DNA of 37,084 nucleotides from Triparma columacea (Eukaryota; Sar; Bolidophyceae; Parmales; Triparmaceae). The number at the start of each line of letters is the position of its first letter. The first letter of the stretch is position 1. The position numbers and the translations under genes are program-made. Shown piece after piece: positions 1 through 10,100 of the stretch. The stretch spans positions 1 through 37,084 of the forward strand of contig BRYA01000547.1 of the NCBI GenBank assembly GCA_030267965.1, given 5' to 3'. Under the pieces are notes generated by a model that saw nothing but the letters and a program-made list of their open reading frames with translations, did not search any database and was not told where the DNA came from.

Positions 1-130
1 ACACCCTTTACACCCTTTACACCCTTTACACCCTTTACACACTTTACACACTTTACACACTTTACACACTTTACACACTTTACACACTTTACACACTTTA
101 CACCCTTTACACACTTTACACACTTTACCT
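1..130. repeat. 9-bp tandem repeat (ACACCCTTT / ACACACTTT)
   Basis: About fourteen head-to-tail copies of a 9-bp unit fill the first ~130 bases. The first four are ACACCCTTT and later ones are mostly ACACACTTT, with one ACACCCTTT reverting near position 100. The array then decays into irregular CA/CT-rich sequence. It is not the usual plant/algal telomere unit (CCCTAAA), but it is C-rich on the strand that would be expected if this were a left chromosome end. Confidence 0.9.
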
Positions 131-174
131 TCACACACACTTTACTCTTACACACACCTTACCTTTACACATAC

Positions 175-600
175 CATTCCATCTTATATCCTCCTCTCTT
201 CTACTCTCATTCCTCATTTTCTCACTCCCCTCCACAACTACACTCATTCTCTTTCCATTCATCTTTATACACATCTACTACACTTACACACATCATTCCA
301 TCTTATACTCTCTTCTCTTCTACTCTCTCTCCTTACTTCTCTCACATCTCTCAAAAACTACACTCACCCTCATTCAATTCATCTTCATACACATCTACTC
401 TACTTACACACATCATTCCACCTTATACCTTCCTCTCTTCTACTCCCACTTCTTTAACTCCTCCCACTCCTCTCCACAACTACACTCATTCTCCTTCAAT
501 CCATCTTTACACACATTTACTACAATTACACACATCATTCAACCTTATACCCTCCTCTCTTCTACTCTCAACCCTTTCTCCTTCTCTTTCCTTTCCATAA
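175..600. repeat. ~120-bp tandem satellite, about 3.5 copies
   Basis: The phrase CATTCCAxCTTATA recurs at 175, 294, 414 and 536, giving periods of 119, 120 and 122 bp. Within each unit the order is conserved: CTCTTCTACTC, then CTCCACAACTACACTCA, then CATCTTTATACACAT, then CTACACTTACACA. The copies are diverged by scattered substitutions and small indels. The strand shown is almost free of G. Confidence 0.85.
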
Positions 601-1005
601 GCACATTCACCCTCCTTATTTTATTCCCATACTCACACACTAAACTTCCATTATACTCTCAAAACACTATAACACTTCAAAAATTCTTCAAAACCCCATA
701 CATATTTATAACACTACCACAACACTCACAAATCACTATAACACTTCCAAAACTCTCCAACATTTCATACATATCTACTATACTTCCATTATACTCACAA
801 ATCACTTTAACACTCCCACAATACTTCTACTACACTTCCAAAATACTCACAAATCACTTTAACACTCCAACAATTCTACTACACTTCCACGAAACTCATT
901 AACCTTTATAACACTCCCTTAGTACTCAACATACACCTAAAACACAATTCTCACATAAATAACAAATCAAATCAATTTTTCCTACAAATGTTGCTGCCCC
1001 TTTAG
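600..1005. repeat. Irregular A/C/T-rich repetitive tract next to the START/XKR gene 3' end
   Basis: Short imperfect repeats such as ACTCACAAATCACT followed by TAACACTYC recur near 725, 790 and 850, and CTTCCATTATACTC recurs near 645 and 785. No open reading frame or RNA gene was recognised. The final ~100 bases must contain the 3' UTR of the minus-strand gene that ends at 1006. Confidence 0.6.
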
Positions 1006-4000
1006 TTACTCCCCATCCTCATCTTCAATCGGCACAACGCTGCTTGCTTTTCCCCTTCCGCTTCCCACCCCTATAATATCTCCACCATCAGCGCCTCCAA
1101 CACTTGCTCTCCTAATACTTGCTCTAAAAGCACCTGCTATACCACCCTCAGCTTCAGCATCAACACTTGCTCTCCTAACACTCTCTCTCCTTCTAGCATC
1201 TCCTGCTCCTGGAATGAACTCTTCTGGGACACTTGCCTTCCTTACATCAGTAAACCACTCTGGCTTCTCCTCTTCCCATTTCGCCCAGTTTAAGCCAACC
1301 CATGTCTTAATTTCTCCTTCAATTGAGACCCAGTGATGCCTGGAAGTTTCAAAGACGCAAATCTTCATCGCGTCACTTTCTCCTACAAGGAAATATGCCA
1401 TTGACATATCCTTTGATGTCTGTGTGCTCAAGAAGGTGGGCCAGTACTTCTTCTCAATGTTCAAAAAGAAGGCAGCAAAGCATAGGGTAGTTATTAGTAT
1501 GAAATACTTCACTATCAGTGATGCAATATCACTTGCCTTCCCATCAACATAGGGCGACGCTATATATATTGACACTGGTAAGCTCCCCATTGTCAACATA
1601 AGGCCAAACAACCAGTATACTCCCCCAACTTCATTAGGATGCCTAAATTGCATAATTGACGTGAAATCTACAATGATCTTTACAATCACTCTGGCAACAA
1701 TACTAAATATAATCTCTGCCTTACCCCCTAATGGTATCCAATACCAGAAGTCCCCCCTCAATATCTTAACCAACAAGAATAGACCAAGATCGGCTCCAAT
1801 GTAGAGAAATGCCCATTTACCTCCAATCAACGCAAGAAGAACTATTGTCATGCACCTTATGAGAAGCATCCCTGCTGACAAGAGCAACATAGTCACAAAT
1901 ACTACCGTTCGATTGCTTGCCTTTGCAGGTATATAACCGTAGAAGTCTGGTCTATTTTCTCTATTATCAGGGTCTGTGTCCCAGTCATAACTAATTGTTG
2001 CAGAGGCAAAGCCTGTTGTAATTGCTGAAATTGCAACAGAAAGCAATGCTGAAGTTCCAACCTCTTTGTCACTTGTTGCTATAGCCATAAGTTGGATGAT
2101 CACTCCGGGGATTGCCTCAGCAAACATCTCTATCCCTTTCATGAATGTCATCTCAACCATTGCGTCAAATGATGCCCCAACCTCTTGCTGTGCACCAGTT
2201 GCCACCCTGTAGGCATCTACTGCAGGCTTAAATCCAATTAAAATTGGAAAACACTCCAACACCACCCTCTTCATCCCCAACTTCTTATTCTGCATCCAAA
2301 CAGTAAGCATCTGAATCCCTATGGACACTACCAAACTTGCCAAAGATGCATTGAAGTACCCATACTTCTTATCTCTCCAAAACATGTTCGTCACATACAC
2401 ATCAGTCACCAAATCAAGCATGCTTGTGGCAGCACCAACAGTCACCCTTGCCTTTAAGCCTAAGTTTGCCTTCATGAATAGTTTCATAACTATCTCCTCA
2501 AGCATGGGCCTTAACCATTGTTGTTCATTCATGACTTCTTGCACTTCAGTGAATTGATGGGCCCACTCATCTACAGCATGAGCAGCAGTCAAAGTAGTCA
2601 ACATGACTGCTGTCATTGCACTCCCAATCTCCCATCCCCTTGCTTCCTCCTCACTCTTAACTTCTCCCTTGTTTGTCGCTCTCCTTTTAAGTTTGTTCAT
2701 AACCACAGCATACAGCATAGTTCTCATGAAACCATGCTGCTCTGTAATCTCTTTCAGTGCCCTATTGGCAGCAATAAATTGCCTCGTGGCCTCTACCTTA
2801 CTGTCCCCAACATTCCTTTTTTTCACTCTTTCCATCAGCTGCTCTCCAAACCTCCTCCCATCCTGCTCCCCTGCTTCTGTGTTCTTCAGCAGATTATCAA
2901 AGTAGTAAGCAGCATCAGTTGCAATGCTCAGGTGCTTACTTACTTTCTGTTTGCTGGCAGCCCTTCCTAAACCCTCATGTCTAGTCATCATTTCAACGTC
3001 TGTCTCCATCTGGCCAGCCTCTGAGAACCTTACAGCTGTGAGATGTCCTTCATGTTCAACTGTGATGACAAGTATCTTGTTGTTGACTCTATGAAGCTTA
3101 AGCTGGGAGTCAACTCCACTTTCGAAGTCCCAAAAGAACGCTGCAACTTCCTTGTGGGATGCTCTTGCAGTTATTGAAGTCTTCCCCCACCCCATTCCCT
3201 TCTCTGCCTTTATCAATGTCGTTCCAGACAACCCACTACTGATCTCTTGAGCTCCTTGAATCTCATCAAAGTGACTTTCAATCCCTGGTGCTCCCTCAAT
3301 TGCAATCTCCTCAAGCTTTTCAATAATCTGCTGCCTCTTGAAGGCATCAATTTCTTTGCTCTTATCAAACTTCTTCCGCAATTCAATCATGTTGCTTGCA
3401 TACCCGGTTGACAAGCGATTCATGACAAAACTTGGCACAGAGCCCTTGATGTCCACCTTTGAAGCAAATGTGACTCTAGTCTGGGGAACATTTCCAGTGG
3501 TTGTGAGAGCCTCGAATATCCAGGTAGTTCTTGCTGATGCGTGCACAGTTTGAGAGCTCAATGGGAACTCTTCGTCAAGCAAGTTGGTGTCCTTGTACAC
3601 GATCCAACATTTCTTTCCTCCCTCCTCTATCTGCCAACATCCAATTTGCCTCCACTCCCTATCAGAGAATCCTCGTACCCCAAGACTCCTCCTATTTAAA
3701 TAATGCTGTGAGTGGCTGTTCTGCTTCTTCGTTTTTATTGCCTTGTACTTTTTCCCAAGTTTGGCCAGCCTCTGCCTTGAATCCTTAATGAACTCGTATG
3801 CCACGCACTCTGCAAGTGAAGCATCAACAACAGCCTCACACAAGCCAACCACAAGGCCTTCACCATCAAAGTGCCCAGTTTTCAACTTGACCTTTTGGTC
3901 TCGAGTCTTCACATTCTTAAATTTCTTGCTTGCCATGCACTTCTCATGGAACTCCTTGCCGTCCCTCATTAAGGCCTCCTCCTCCTTTGTGTAATCTTGA

Positions 4001-6471
4001 GGCTCATTCTTGATGATGTTGGCAAGAGAGGCCAGTGCAGCTTTATCAACCTCTTCGTCCTGCTTGAAGGAGTCCCTGATCTCTGATATCGCACCTAGTA
4101 CTCGTGGTATTGTTCTGTCGACAACTTTCACTGGAATGTGCCCCCCTGTGTCCATAAATTGGGTCAATGTAAGTTTGCACTGGAGAACACCATTATGGTC
4201 CTCAATATTCTTGGCAGTGAGAATGCCACTTGTTGTTGCCCGCACAAGCTTTCCTAGATTTCCCCCATAGTCTACCTGCTCTTTAGCTGGTACGAACGCT
4301 ACAGACATGGTGCTGTCTTGGTGTCCTTTTTGCCATACATATCTCATCACAAACTCTCTTTTGTCAAGAGGGAAGGGAAGCTTCTTTACTACAGCAAACA
4401 GCTTTTCATTGATCCTTCCCTTGCCTCCCTTCGATATTTCTAGCTTTGCAGTGCCAGCAACTTCTTGGCTCACTACCATCCTCTCCCTGCTGCAGAACTC
4501 AAAGAACCAAGCAGCTGCTTCCTCGGCTGAGCAGTCGGCTACACACTCGGCTCTTCCAAAACCAAGTGTCTTTTTTCCTTTCTCCTGCTGCTTATGCTTG
4601 ATCTCCATCTTCACTCCCTCGTAAGGTGACTCAAGAGGCCCCCACCCTTCTTCATCCTCAGCACCAAAGAGCTCATCCACCTCCCCAAACACCTTCTTCT
4701 GGTCCTCCTCTAACTCAACCCCCTCCCTCATTCTCTCCACCAAGGCCCCTCTGACTTCAGCATCAACCTTCTTCGCATTCCTCTTGAACTTCTCCTGCAA
4801 TCTATTGGCCTCAATAAGCTGACTCTTTGCAAGGTAGTCAACTGCTTTGTCCATCACTGCCTTTTGAAGAAGGCCAGTAAATTTCAGATCAACTGTTTGA
4901 ACGCGTGTCACTCTGCAGACATTTGGGGCAATCTCATCAATAAAGTACACGCCAGTCGACTCTGCAACAACAAATCCTTCCTTGCTGATATCCTCAAAAC
5001 TAGCTCCATTGTATAGTTGGATCGGCACAATGCCCAATATGTAGTTCGCTCCACCCTTGCCCAACTTGATATCGCTCCAAACATTCCATGTTTCGAAGAG
5101 CCGATCTTTAAGTGGCCTCTTCAAGTGTTTTCCTGCTTGGTAGTGAAGACTTCGGCTGCCAAGATCATGCCTGATGACCCTTGTCAAAGAGCCATTTACA
5201 AGCTGGTGTTTCTTGGACCTTTCATATGTCCCCAAAACAAACAATTCAGCCAGAATACCCTCTGATGACTTGTCCACAGTGACCCCAAAGGCTGCCCACA
5301 CCCTGTCCTCCTCTCTCCACAGGAACTTGTCAATGCCCTCCTTCAGTGTCCCCTTGACTCTCTTCCCCTTTGTGTGAAGTTCCTTCTCTAGGCTCCCAAC
5401 CCTCTCCAACATTGCCTCCTCCTCTATTGTTAGAGGCGGTGCCCTTGGCATGACCTCCTCCACAAAGTGTCTTTTCCTCCTCTCATCAATGACACCAGGC
5501 TGTCTGAACCTCTTCCCAACCTCCTTCACAATACCCTTTACTGCTGCATGCGTAGCCTTGACGTCTCCCTTGTTGGTCCTGCCAATATTCCTGCCTTCAA
5601 CACTAGGTCTCATGGATCTCATACTTTTAAAGCTTTTGAATATGCGAAGATCAACTTCTGCTTTCATCTCTGTTGCTCTCTCCTTTGCCTTAAGAGTTCC
5701 CACCATTGTGACTGCAGTTTGTCCAAACCCAAAATCAGTGAAGCTGAGCTTGCCCTTAATGACACCTTGTTTGACAGTCTTGGTCTTTATTGACGCTAGA
5801 ATTTTGGTAAGCATTGCAGTTGCCTCATCAGAAAGGTCATCCTCATCGAGGGGTGCCAACTCCATAATGTTCGTCGATTCGTCAATAGAGACGACCCTGA
5901 TGTCAAGGAGAAATTCAACGAACTTATTCCCGCTGCCGTAGTGCTGCCAGTAGACGAGTCTGTGAATGACTCCTTCCTTTTCGTCATACTCCTGGAGGGT
6001 CTTCCTCCGGAACTTGCCCTGCTCGCAATCGGTGAGGAGAAAGTCAATGATCTTGTCGCGCTCGTCGTGGACGACATCAGCGAGCTCCATAATCTTGACA
6101 TCAACGCCGGTAGACTTGTCGATAAGGCCTTCAACGGCTCCGCGGTCATCCAGAAGCTTGACTAGTTCGACTTGTTTGGGGCCAAGAGCTGTGTAATCGA
6201 TATCTACGGGGCCATATATTGCGGAGGGTGTGCGATTGGAGCCTGAAGGGGGCTCGGTTGTCTTCAGCAGACCATTGTCGTATTGCTTCGATGCGTTGTC
6301 GTCTGGTTGACTACCATCACCAGGAGCAGCCTCTTGGTCTGGAGCATCACTCCTGCGGGGAGGTTTCTCCCCCTCCATGCCTTTGAAAGCGGGATCTTCG
6401 CGATCGCTTGCGCCGCGTTGGTCCGTTGACGATCCAATCTCCTCGCTGAGCTCCATGACGCGACGATCCAT
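1006..6471 (-). CDS. Giant START-repeat protein with C-terminal XK-related-like membrane domain
   Basis: Single uninterrupted 1821-codon frame. Residues 1-90 are acidic and low complexity. Residues ~100-330 are a possible diverged first module. Three clearer repeats at ~370-575, ~615-815 and ~835-1040, plus a shorter one at ~1065-1165, have the look of START/Bet v1-type lipid-binding modules: a central beta region, then a VxxxVPxxVxxxLS-like final helix (e.g. KGSVPSFVMNRL). From ~1285 to 1675 there are about eight to ten hydrophobic helices. These include MLDLVTDVYV and GIEMFAEAIPGVIIQLMAI, which resemble the XK-related scramblase family (inference). The cytosolic tail at ~1755-1795 carries RRES, RRAS and RRAS sites of the kind phosphorylated by PKA-type kinases. 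A role in lipid transfer or membrane signalling is plausible but unproven. Confidence 0.85.
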   Translation of the reverse strand: MDRRVMELSEEIGSSTDQRGASDREDPAFKGMEGEKPPRRSDAPDQEAAPGDGSQPDDNASKQYDNGLLKTTEPPSGSNRTPSAIYGPVDIDYTALGPKQVELVKLLDDRGAVEGLIDKSTGVDVKIMELADVVHDERDKIIDFLLTDCEQGKFRRKTLQEYDEKEGVIHRLVYWQHYGSGNKFVEFLLDIRVVSIDESTNIMELAPLDEDDLSDEATAMLTKILASIKTKTVKQGVIKGKLSFTDFGFGQTAVTMVGTLKAKERATEMKAEVDLRIFKSFKSMRSMRPSVEGRNIGRTNKGDVKATHAAVKGIVKEVGKRFRQPGVIDERRKRHFVEEVMPRAPPLTIEEEAMLERVGSLEKELHTKGKRVKGTLKEGIDKFLWREEDRVWAAFGVTVDKSSEGILAELFVLGTYERSKKHQLVNGSLTRVIRHDLGSRSLHYQAGKHLKRPLKDRLFETWNVWSDIKLGKGGANYILGIVPIQLYNGASFEDISKEGFVVAESTGVYFIDEIAPNVCRVTRVQTVDLKFTGLLQKAVMDKAVDYLAKSQLIEANRLQEKFKRNAKKVDAEVRGALVERMREGVELEEDQKKVFGEVDELFGAEDEEGWGPLESPYEGVKMEIKHKQQEKGKKTLGFGRAECVADCSAEEAAAWFFEFCSRERMVVSQEVAGTAKLEISKGGKGRINEKLFAVVKKLPFPLDKREFVMRYVWQKGHQDSTMSVAFVPAKEQVDYGGNLGKLVRATTSGILTAKNIEDHNGVLQCKLTLTQFMDTGGHIPVKVVDRTIPRVLGAISEIRDSFKQDEEVDKAALASLANIIKNEPQDYTKEEEALMRDGKEFHEKCMASKKFKNVKTRDQKVKLKTGHFDGEGLVVGLCEAVVDASLAECVAYEFIKDSRQRLAKLGKKYKAIKTKKQNSHSQHYLNRRSLGVRGFSDREWRQIGCWQIEEGGKKCWIVYKDTNLLDEEFPLSSQTVHASARTTWIFEALTTTGNVPQTRVTFASKVDIKGSVPSFVMNRLSTGYASNMIELRKKFDKSKEIDAFKRQQIIEKLEEIAIEGAPGIESHFDEIQGAQEISSGLSGTTLIKAEKGMGWGKTSITARASHKEVAAFFWDFESGVDSQLKLHRVNNKILVITVEHEGHLTAVRFSEAGQMETDVEMMTRHEGLGRAASKQKVSKHLSIATDAAYYFDNLLKNTEAGEQDGRRFGEQLMERVKKRNVGDSKVEATRQFIAANRALKEITEQHGFMRTMLYAVVMNKLKRRATNKGEVKSEEEARGWEIGSAMTAVMLTTLTAAHAVDEWAHQFTEVQEVMNEQQWLRPMLEEIVMKLFMKANLGLKARVTVGAATSMLDLVTDVYVTNMFWRDKKYGYFNASLASLVVSIGIQMLTVWMQNKKLGMKRVVLECFPILIGFKPAVDAYRVATGAQQEVGASFDAMVEMTFMKGIEMFAEAIPGVIIQLMAIATSDKEVGTSALLSVAISAITTGFASATISYDWDTDPDNRENRPDFYGYIPAKASNRTVVFVTMLLLSAGMLLIRCMTIVLLALIGGKWAFLYIGADLGLFLLVKILRGDFWYWIPLGGKAEIIFSIVARVIVKIIVDFTSIMQFRHPNEVGGVYWLFGLMLTMGSLPVSIYIASPYVDGKASDIASLIVKYFILITTLCFAAFFLNIEKKYWPTFLSTQTSKDMSMAYFLVGESDAMKICVFETSRHHWVSIEGEIKTWVGLNWAKWEEEKPEWFTDVRKASVPEEFIPGAGDARRRESVRRASVDAEAEGGIAGAFRASIRRASVGGADGGDIIGVGSGRGKASSVVPIEDEDGE

Positions 6472-7107
6472 GCTGCCTCTGCAGATTTCTCAAACCTAGA
6501 GGAAGGATGTTAAGCGGGGAGGGGGCAAGATGAGTTAGTTGCTTACTTAAAAATTGAATACCACCGGTCCTCCGGGGCAAACAAATCCAAGAAAGACGAC
6601 GACGTCATCCAAAAACACACGACGTGCTTCATGAACCCCCCCTCCTTGGCCTCTTGCCATCTCCATCTCGGGCCACTTTGCAAATCACATCACACCGCGC
6701 GTAAAGAGAGCTTCTGCGTCAAACAACTCTTGTTCGTTCCCCGTCTCCCTCCTTTGAACTCACTTTTAAGTTGCTTCGTGAGGTTAAAGGTGAGAGATCA
6801 GAAAGAGAATATGCCAGCTAAGTTGGAAACAAGCCAAAATGCACAGTGCGCGAGGAGGAAAAAATGGAAAAAGATTCTTAGCTTATAATGGAGTCGAATG
6901 AAAATGAAACGATGGGCACCACCCCTAAGTGATTTCTAAATCTTAACGCAACCACTAATAGCCCGATCGCCCATGGTGAACCCAGTTGTTTCTGTACAGT
7001 ATTTTCAATTTAGAGCAATTATTCGACCATATTCTACGCTGTGAATTTCCCCCCTTCGAACATTTTAACTCTTCTCCCCTCTCATCCCTCCCTTTGTCAC
7101 GCACCCC
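6472..7107. other. Intergenic region between two minus-strand genes
   Basis: This 636-base stretch holds the presumed promoter and 5' UTR of the START/XKR gene and the 3' UTR of the endonuclease gene. It is of ordinary composition. Small open frames exist (e.g. 6631-6888) but none shows recognisable domains. An ACGTCA-type motif occurs at ~6602-6607; this is too weak to call a regulatory site. Confidence 0.5.
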
Positions 7108-10100
7108 TTACGCGACTGAGCATTTCTGTCCGGGAGGGTTGAGGTCCCACACGTCGGCCCACTTCTCGCCCTTGTCGGCAAGGTTGAAAGAGATTGTCTC
7201 CCCAAACTTTGCCAGGTTTGCCTCAAGCTCATTGATGGACACGATGTAATTTGCGGTGTTGGCATTGGAGGCGCTCTCGTGGTTAGGAATCCAGAAGGCA
7301 ATGTGCTGCTCGCTAACCTCGCCCTTCGCAGGGTCGGCCCCGGTTACGACCACCTTCCAGAAGTACGCAGGGTTCTTGACACCGTGACTCGCAATAAACC
7401 AGTCGGTCCTGTCGGACTCCCATTCCGTAACATCTGCAAGGGTGGTGCCTCCAGATCCCAAAAGCACCGCACCTCCAAACACAAGCGTGGGAAGGTAATT
7501 CCTCCAGCACTCGACCAGCATTTCCGTCTTGAGCCACGATCCCCTGTTCATCTGAGCAGCCTGTGGCATGATGTTGGTCATGTAGTTCGTGGCCTTGATG
7601 ATATCCTTATCATAGTCGAAGTTGTTGGCAGGAATCTGGTGTCCCCTGTCGTGTGCAATCCTCTTCGTTGCATCTGGGCATGCGGTTTTCCTTTGCGAAA
7701 CCGACATCCCCGCCATCGACCAAGGTCCAGTTCCTCCATCCTTAGGCGCCAGACACCACTCGGGGTAAGCGGCGGTAGAGTCTTGCTGACATCCTCCATC
7801 CTTGCCCTTCTCAGCCTTGCTATCGGCGTCAAAGCCTGCTACTACAGCATCGGGAATCTTGAAGCTGTGAGCTCTGGCCTCGCACCCAGTATCGCACTTG
7901 GCATCGTAACTGAATTTCATCGGGCCCTTGACCGAGCAGCTGTTCCAAACCTTACCAAAGGGGTAAGTGAGCTCATCAACGTCCGAGCTCGAGCTATCGA
8001 AAGTCACAACACCAGAGAGGGAAGGCACGTCGGGCTGCTGCAGTGGGTCGCACTCGGCGATGCACGTGCCCCCATTCTTTGCCATTATGGGAACGACGCC
8101 AAGGCAGCTCCAGGATCCCTTTCTCTTGCTGCCCCTGCACTTCACGAAGGATTTCATTGCCCCCTCATGCGTATCGCCGACCTCAATCTTGCTGAACTTT
8201 AGGCCATCCTTGCCGGAGGAGATAAGCTCGATCGAAGTGACGGTGCCTACATCGGTAGAGTAGATGGTAACATCTCTCTTTTCCCCCTTAGCGAACTTGC
8301 TACCGATGTGGACAGGGGTTGTGGCGACACCATTGCTTCCGACGAGGCTAACAGATATGTGATCCTTCGAGCCGTCAAACCTGCGATGGGCAGGAGAGAG
8401 GCGAATGGAGGCAGGGAAGAAGGAGGGAAGAAGGAGTTAGCTACAGGAGGAAAGTGAAACTCCACAACAAAGGCCCACTAACGCAACATTTTCGTTTAGA
8501 TTATCGCCCATTCTCACCTTCCAGTTCCAACAGTGAAGGTGAGTTCGTATTTCAGAACTGCAGGGTGGTCACTGTCGTCAACCTCCAGGGAGAAGGTTGG
8601 CTCGCCGGAACCTGCCGATAGCTCCGCTTTGGATACTTCATTCAAACTTCTCCTCCTCCTTCTTCCAACTTCCGAGATATCAGAGTCAGCCACGCCATCC
8701 ACGTTGAAGACCTGCTGGAATGTGTGCTTGGAGTTCCTCCAGTTCGTGTAGCTTGCCGCGATGATGACGCTCCCTCCGACGTCCGTGTTGGACGCGCTCG
8801 GAGTTGCGACGACCTCCGCTCCAATGTCTTGGATTGCAGCCTCCGCCGCAGCGACGTCGTCCGCTTCCTCGTCCTCGTATGTGACCTCGATCTCCTCGTC
8901 GTCCTCGTTCTCGAGCGCGACGAAATCGTCGGCACACCTCCTGAGGAGGTCAGAGGCACTAGTTTCGAGGGTACAGCCCTCGGCGACGGAGAAGTGTGTT
9001 TGAGTGATGAAGGTGGAGTAGCTTCCATCGTCGGGCACATGGGAGCATGTGATCTGAACGCTCTTGCAGAACGATCCGCCTGCCGAGGCAGGGTTGGCCC
9101 CCAGGGGCTCGGAGCTTCCTCCTGAGCTGTCAGCAGCCTCCCCGTTCACGACGTCAAAGCCGGACTTGACAACGAGGGTGAAGGTGATAACGAGGCCGAG
9201 CATCGCGATTGCGGTAAACCCGTAACCGAGGAGTTCCATCAGCGACATTTTTTGGATCCCGGAAGCAGAGCATGTGACCTTGGGGGTATCCTCCTGATAG
9301 CTTGCGATGGCCTCCTTGGTAAAGACGTTGCCTCCGCTGTCCTTGTTGAACTTGATCACCTTGTAGCCATGGAAGCAGTTCTTTATCATGTACTCGGTGT
9401 TCCCGTGCTGTTTCAGGGCTGAGTAGCAGGTCACTAAGAAGAACACGCAGGATGACATGGCCTTGGAAAGGGGCAGAGCGTCTCCGTCAGGCGACTCGAT
9501 GCACGCGGTGAGGGCAATGTAGAGGAAGAGCACCGGCATGAAGTGGCTGCGGAAGGTCAAGGGAGGACAAAGGAGGACAAGGAAAGAGCGAAGAGGCGTT
9601 CGGAGAGTTGTGTGTGTTAGTACTTGACATTTTTATTGCGTGATGTTGTTGTATGATCGCCAAAATCAATCTCACCTGTAAGCTGCATACGTCAGGGTGA
9701 CAATGCTGTGGCCTGCGAGCGCGTTTTTGTACCAGGAGATCTCCTCCTCCATTGAGACGGACTGCTCCTTCTGGAAGTTGATCTTGTTGAAGTGGTCCTG
9801 CACAGAGGGGGGGTGTCAGACGTACGTTTTCGGCGCTAGAAACGGGTGCGGTGAGAGGGGCAGAGGAACGGCTTACCTGCTCCCTCAGATGGATCCAGTC
9901 CTCGCAAGTGGAGAGCAGCTTAGAAATCGCGAAGAGAAGGCACGCGTAGCCGAATAAGGAAGCATCGAAGAAAAGGATACAGATGATTGCTATGACCTCG
10001 GTGACCGCGTAGGAGGACTGGGACGCCCAGCGGTTGATTAGGAGGTCCTGAAGGACGGTGATGTCGTTCATGATGTCGATCTCCTCGTCGGGGGTAAGAT

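Noticed and set aside
1..1005. CRISPR-like array
   Set aside because: Units are diverged tandem repeats without unique spacers, and the genome is eukaryotic.
2321..6196. Many plus-strand open frames opposite the START/XKR gene
   Set aside because: They are antisense shadows of a long conserved frame, with no domains of their own.
7279..8202. 307-codon plus-strand frame opposite the endonuclease exon
   Set aside because: The minus strand encodes a clear NUC1 domain with an intact active site; the opposite frame has no recognisable features.
8724..9125. Antisense and alternate-frame ORFs in the acidic linker of the membrane endonuclease
   Set aside because: Explained by the repetitive GAC/GAG codon composition of the true exon.
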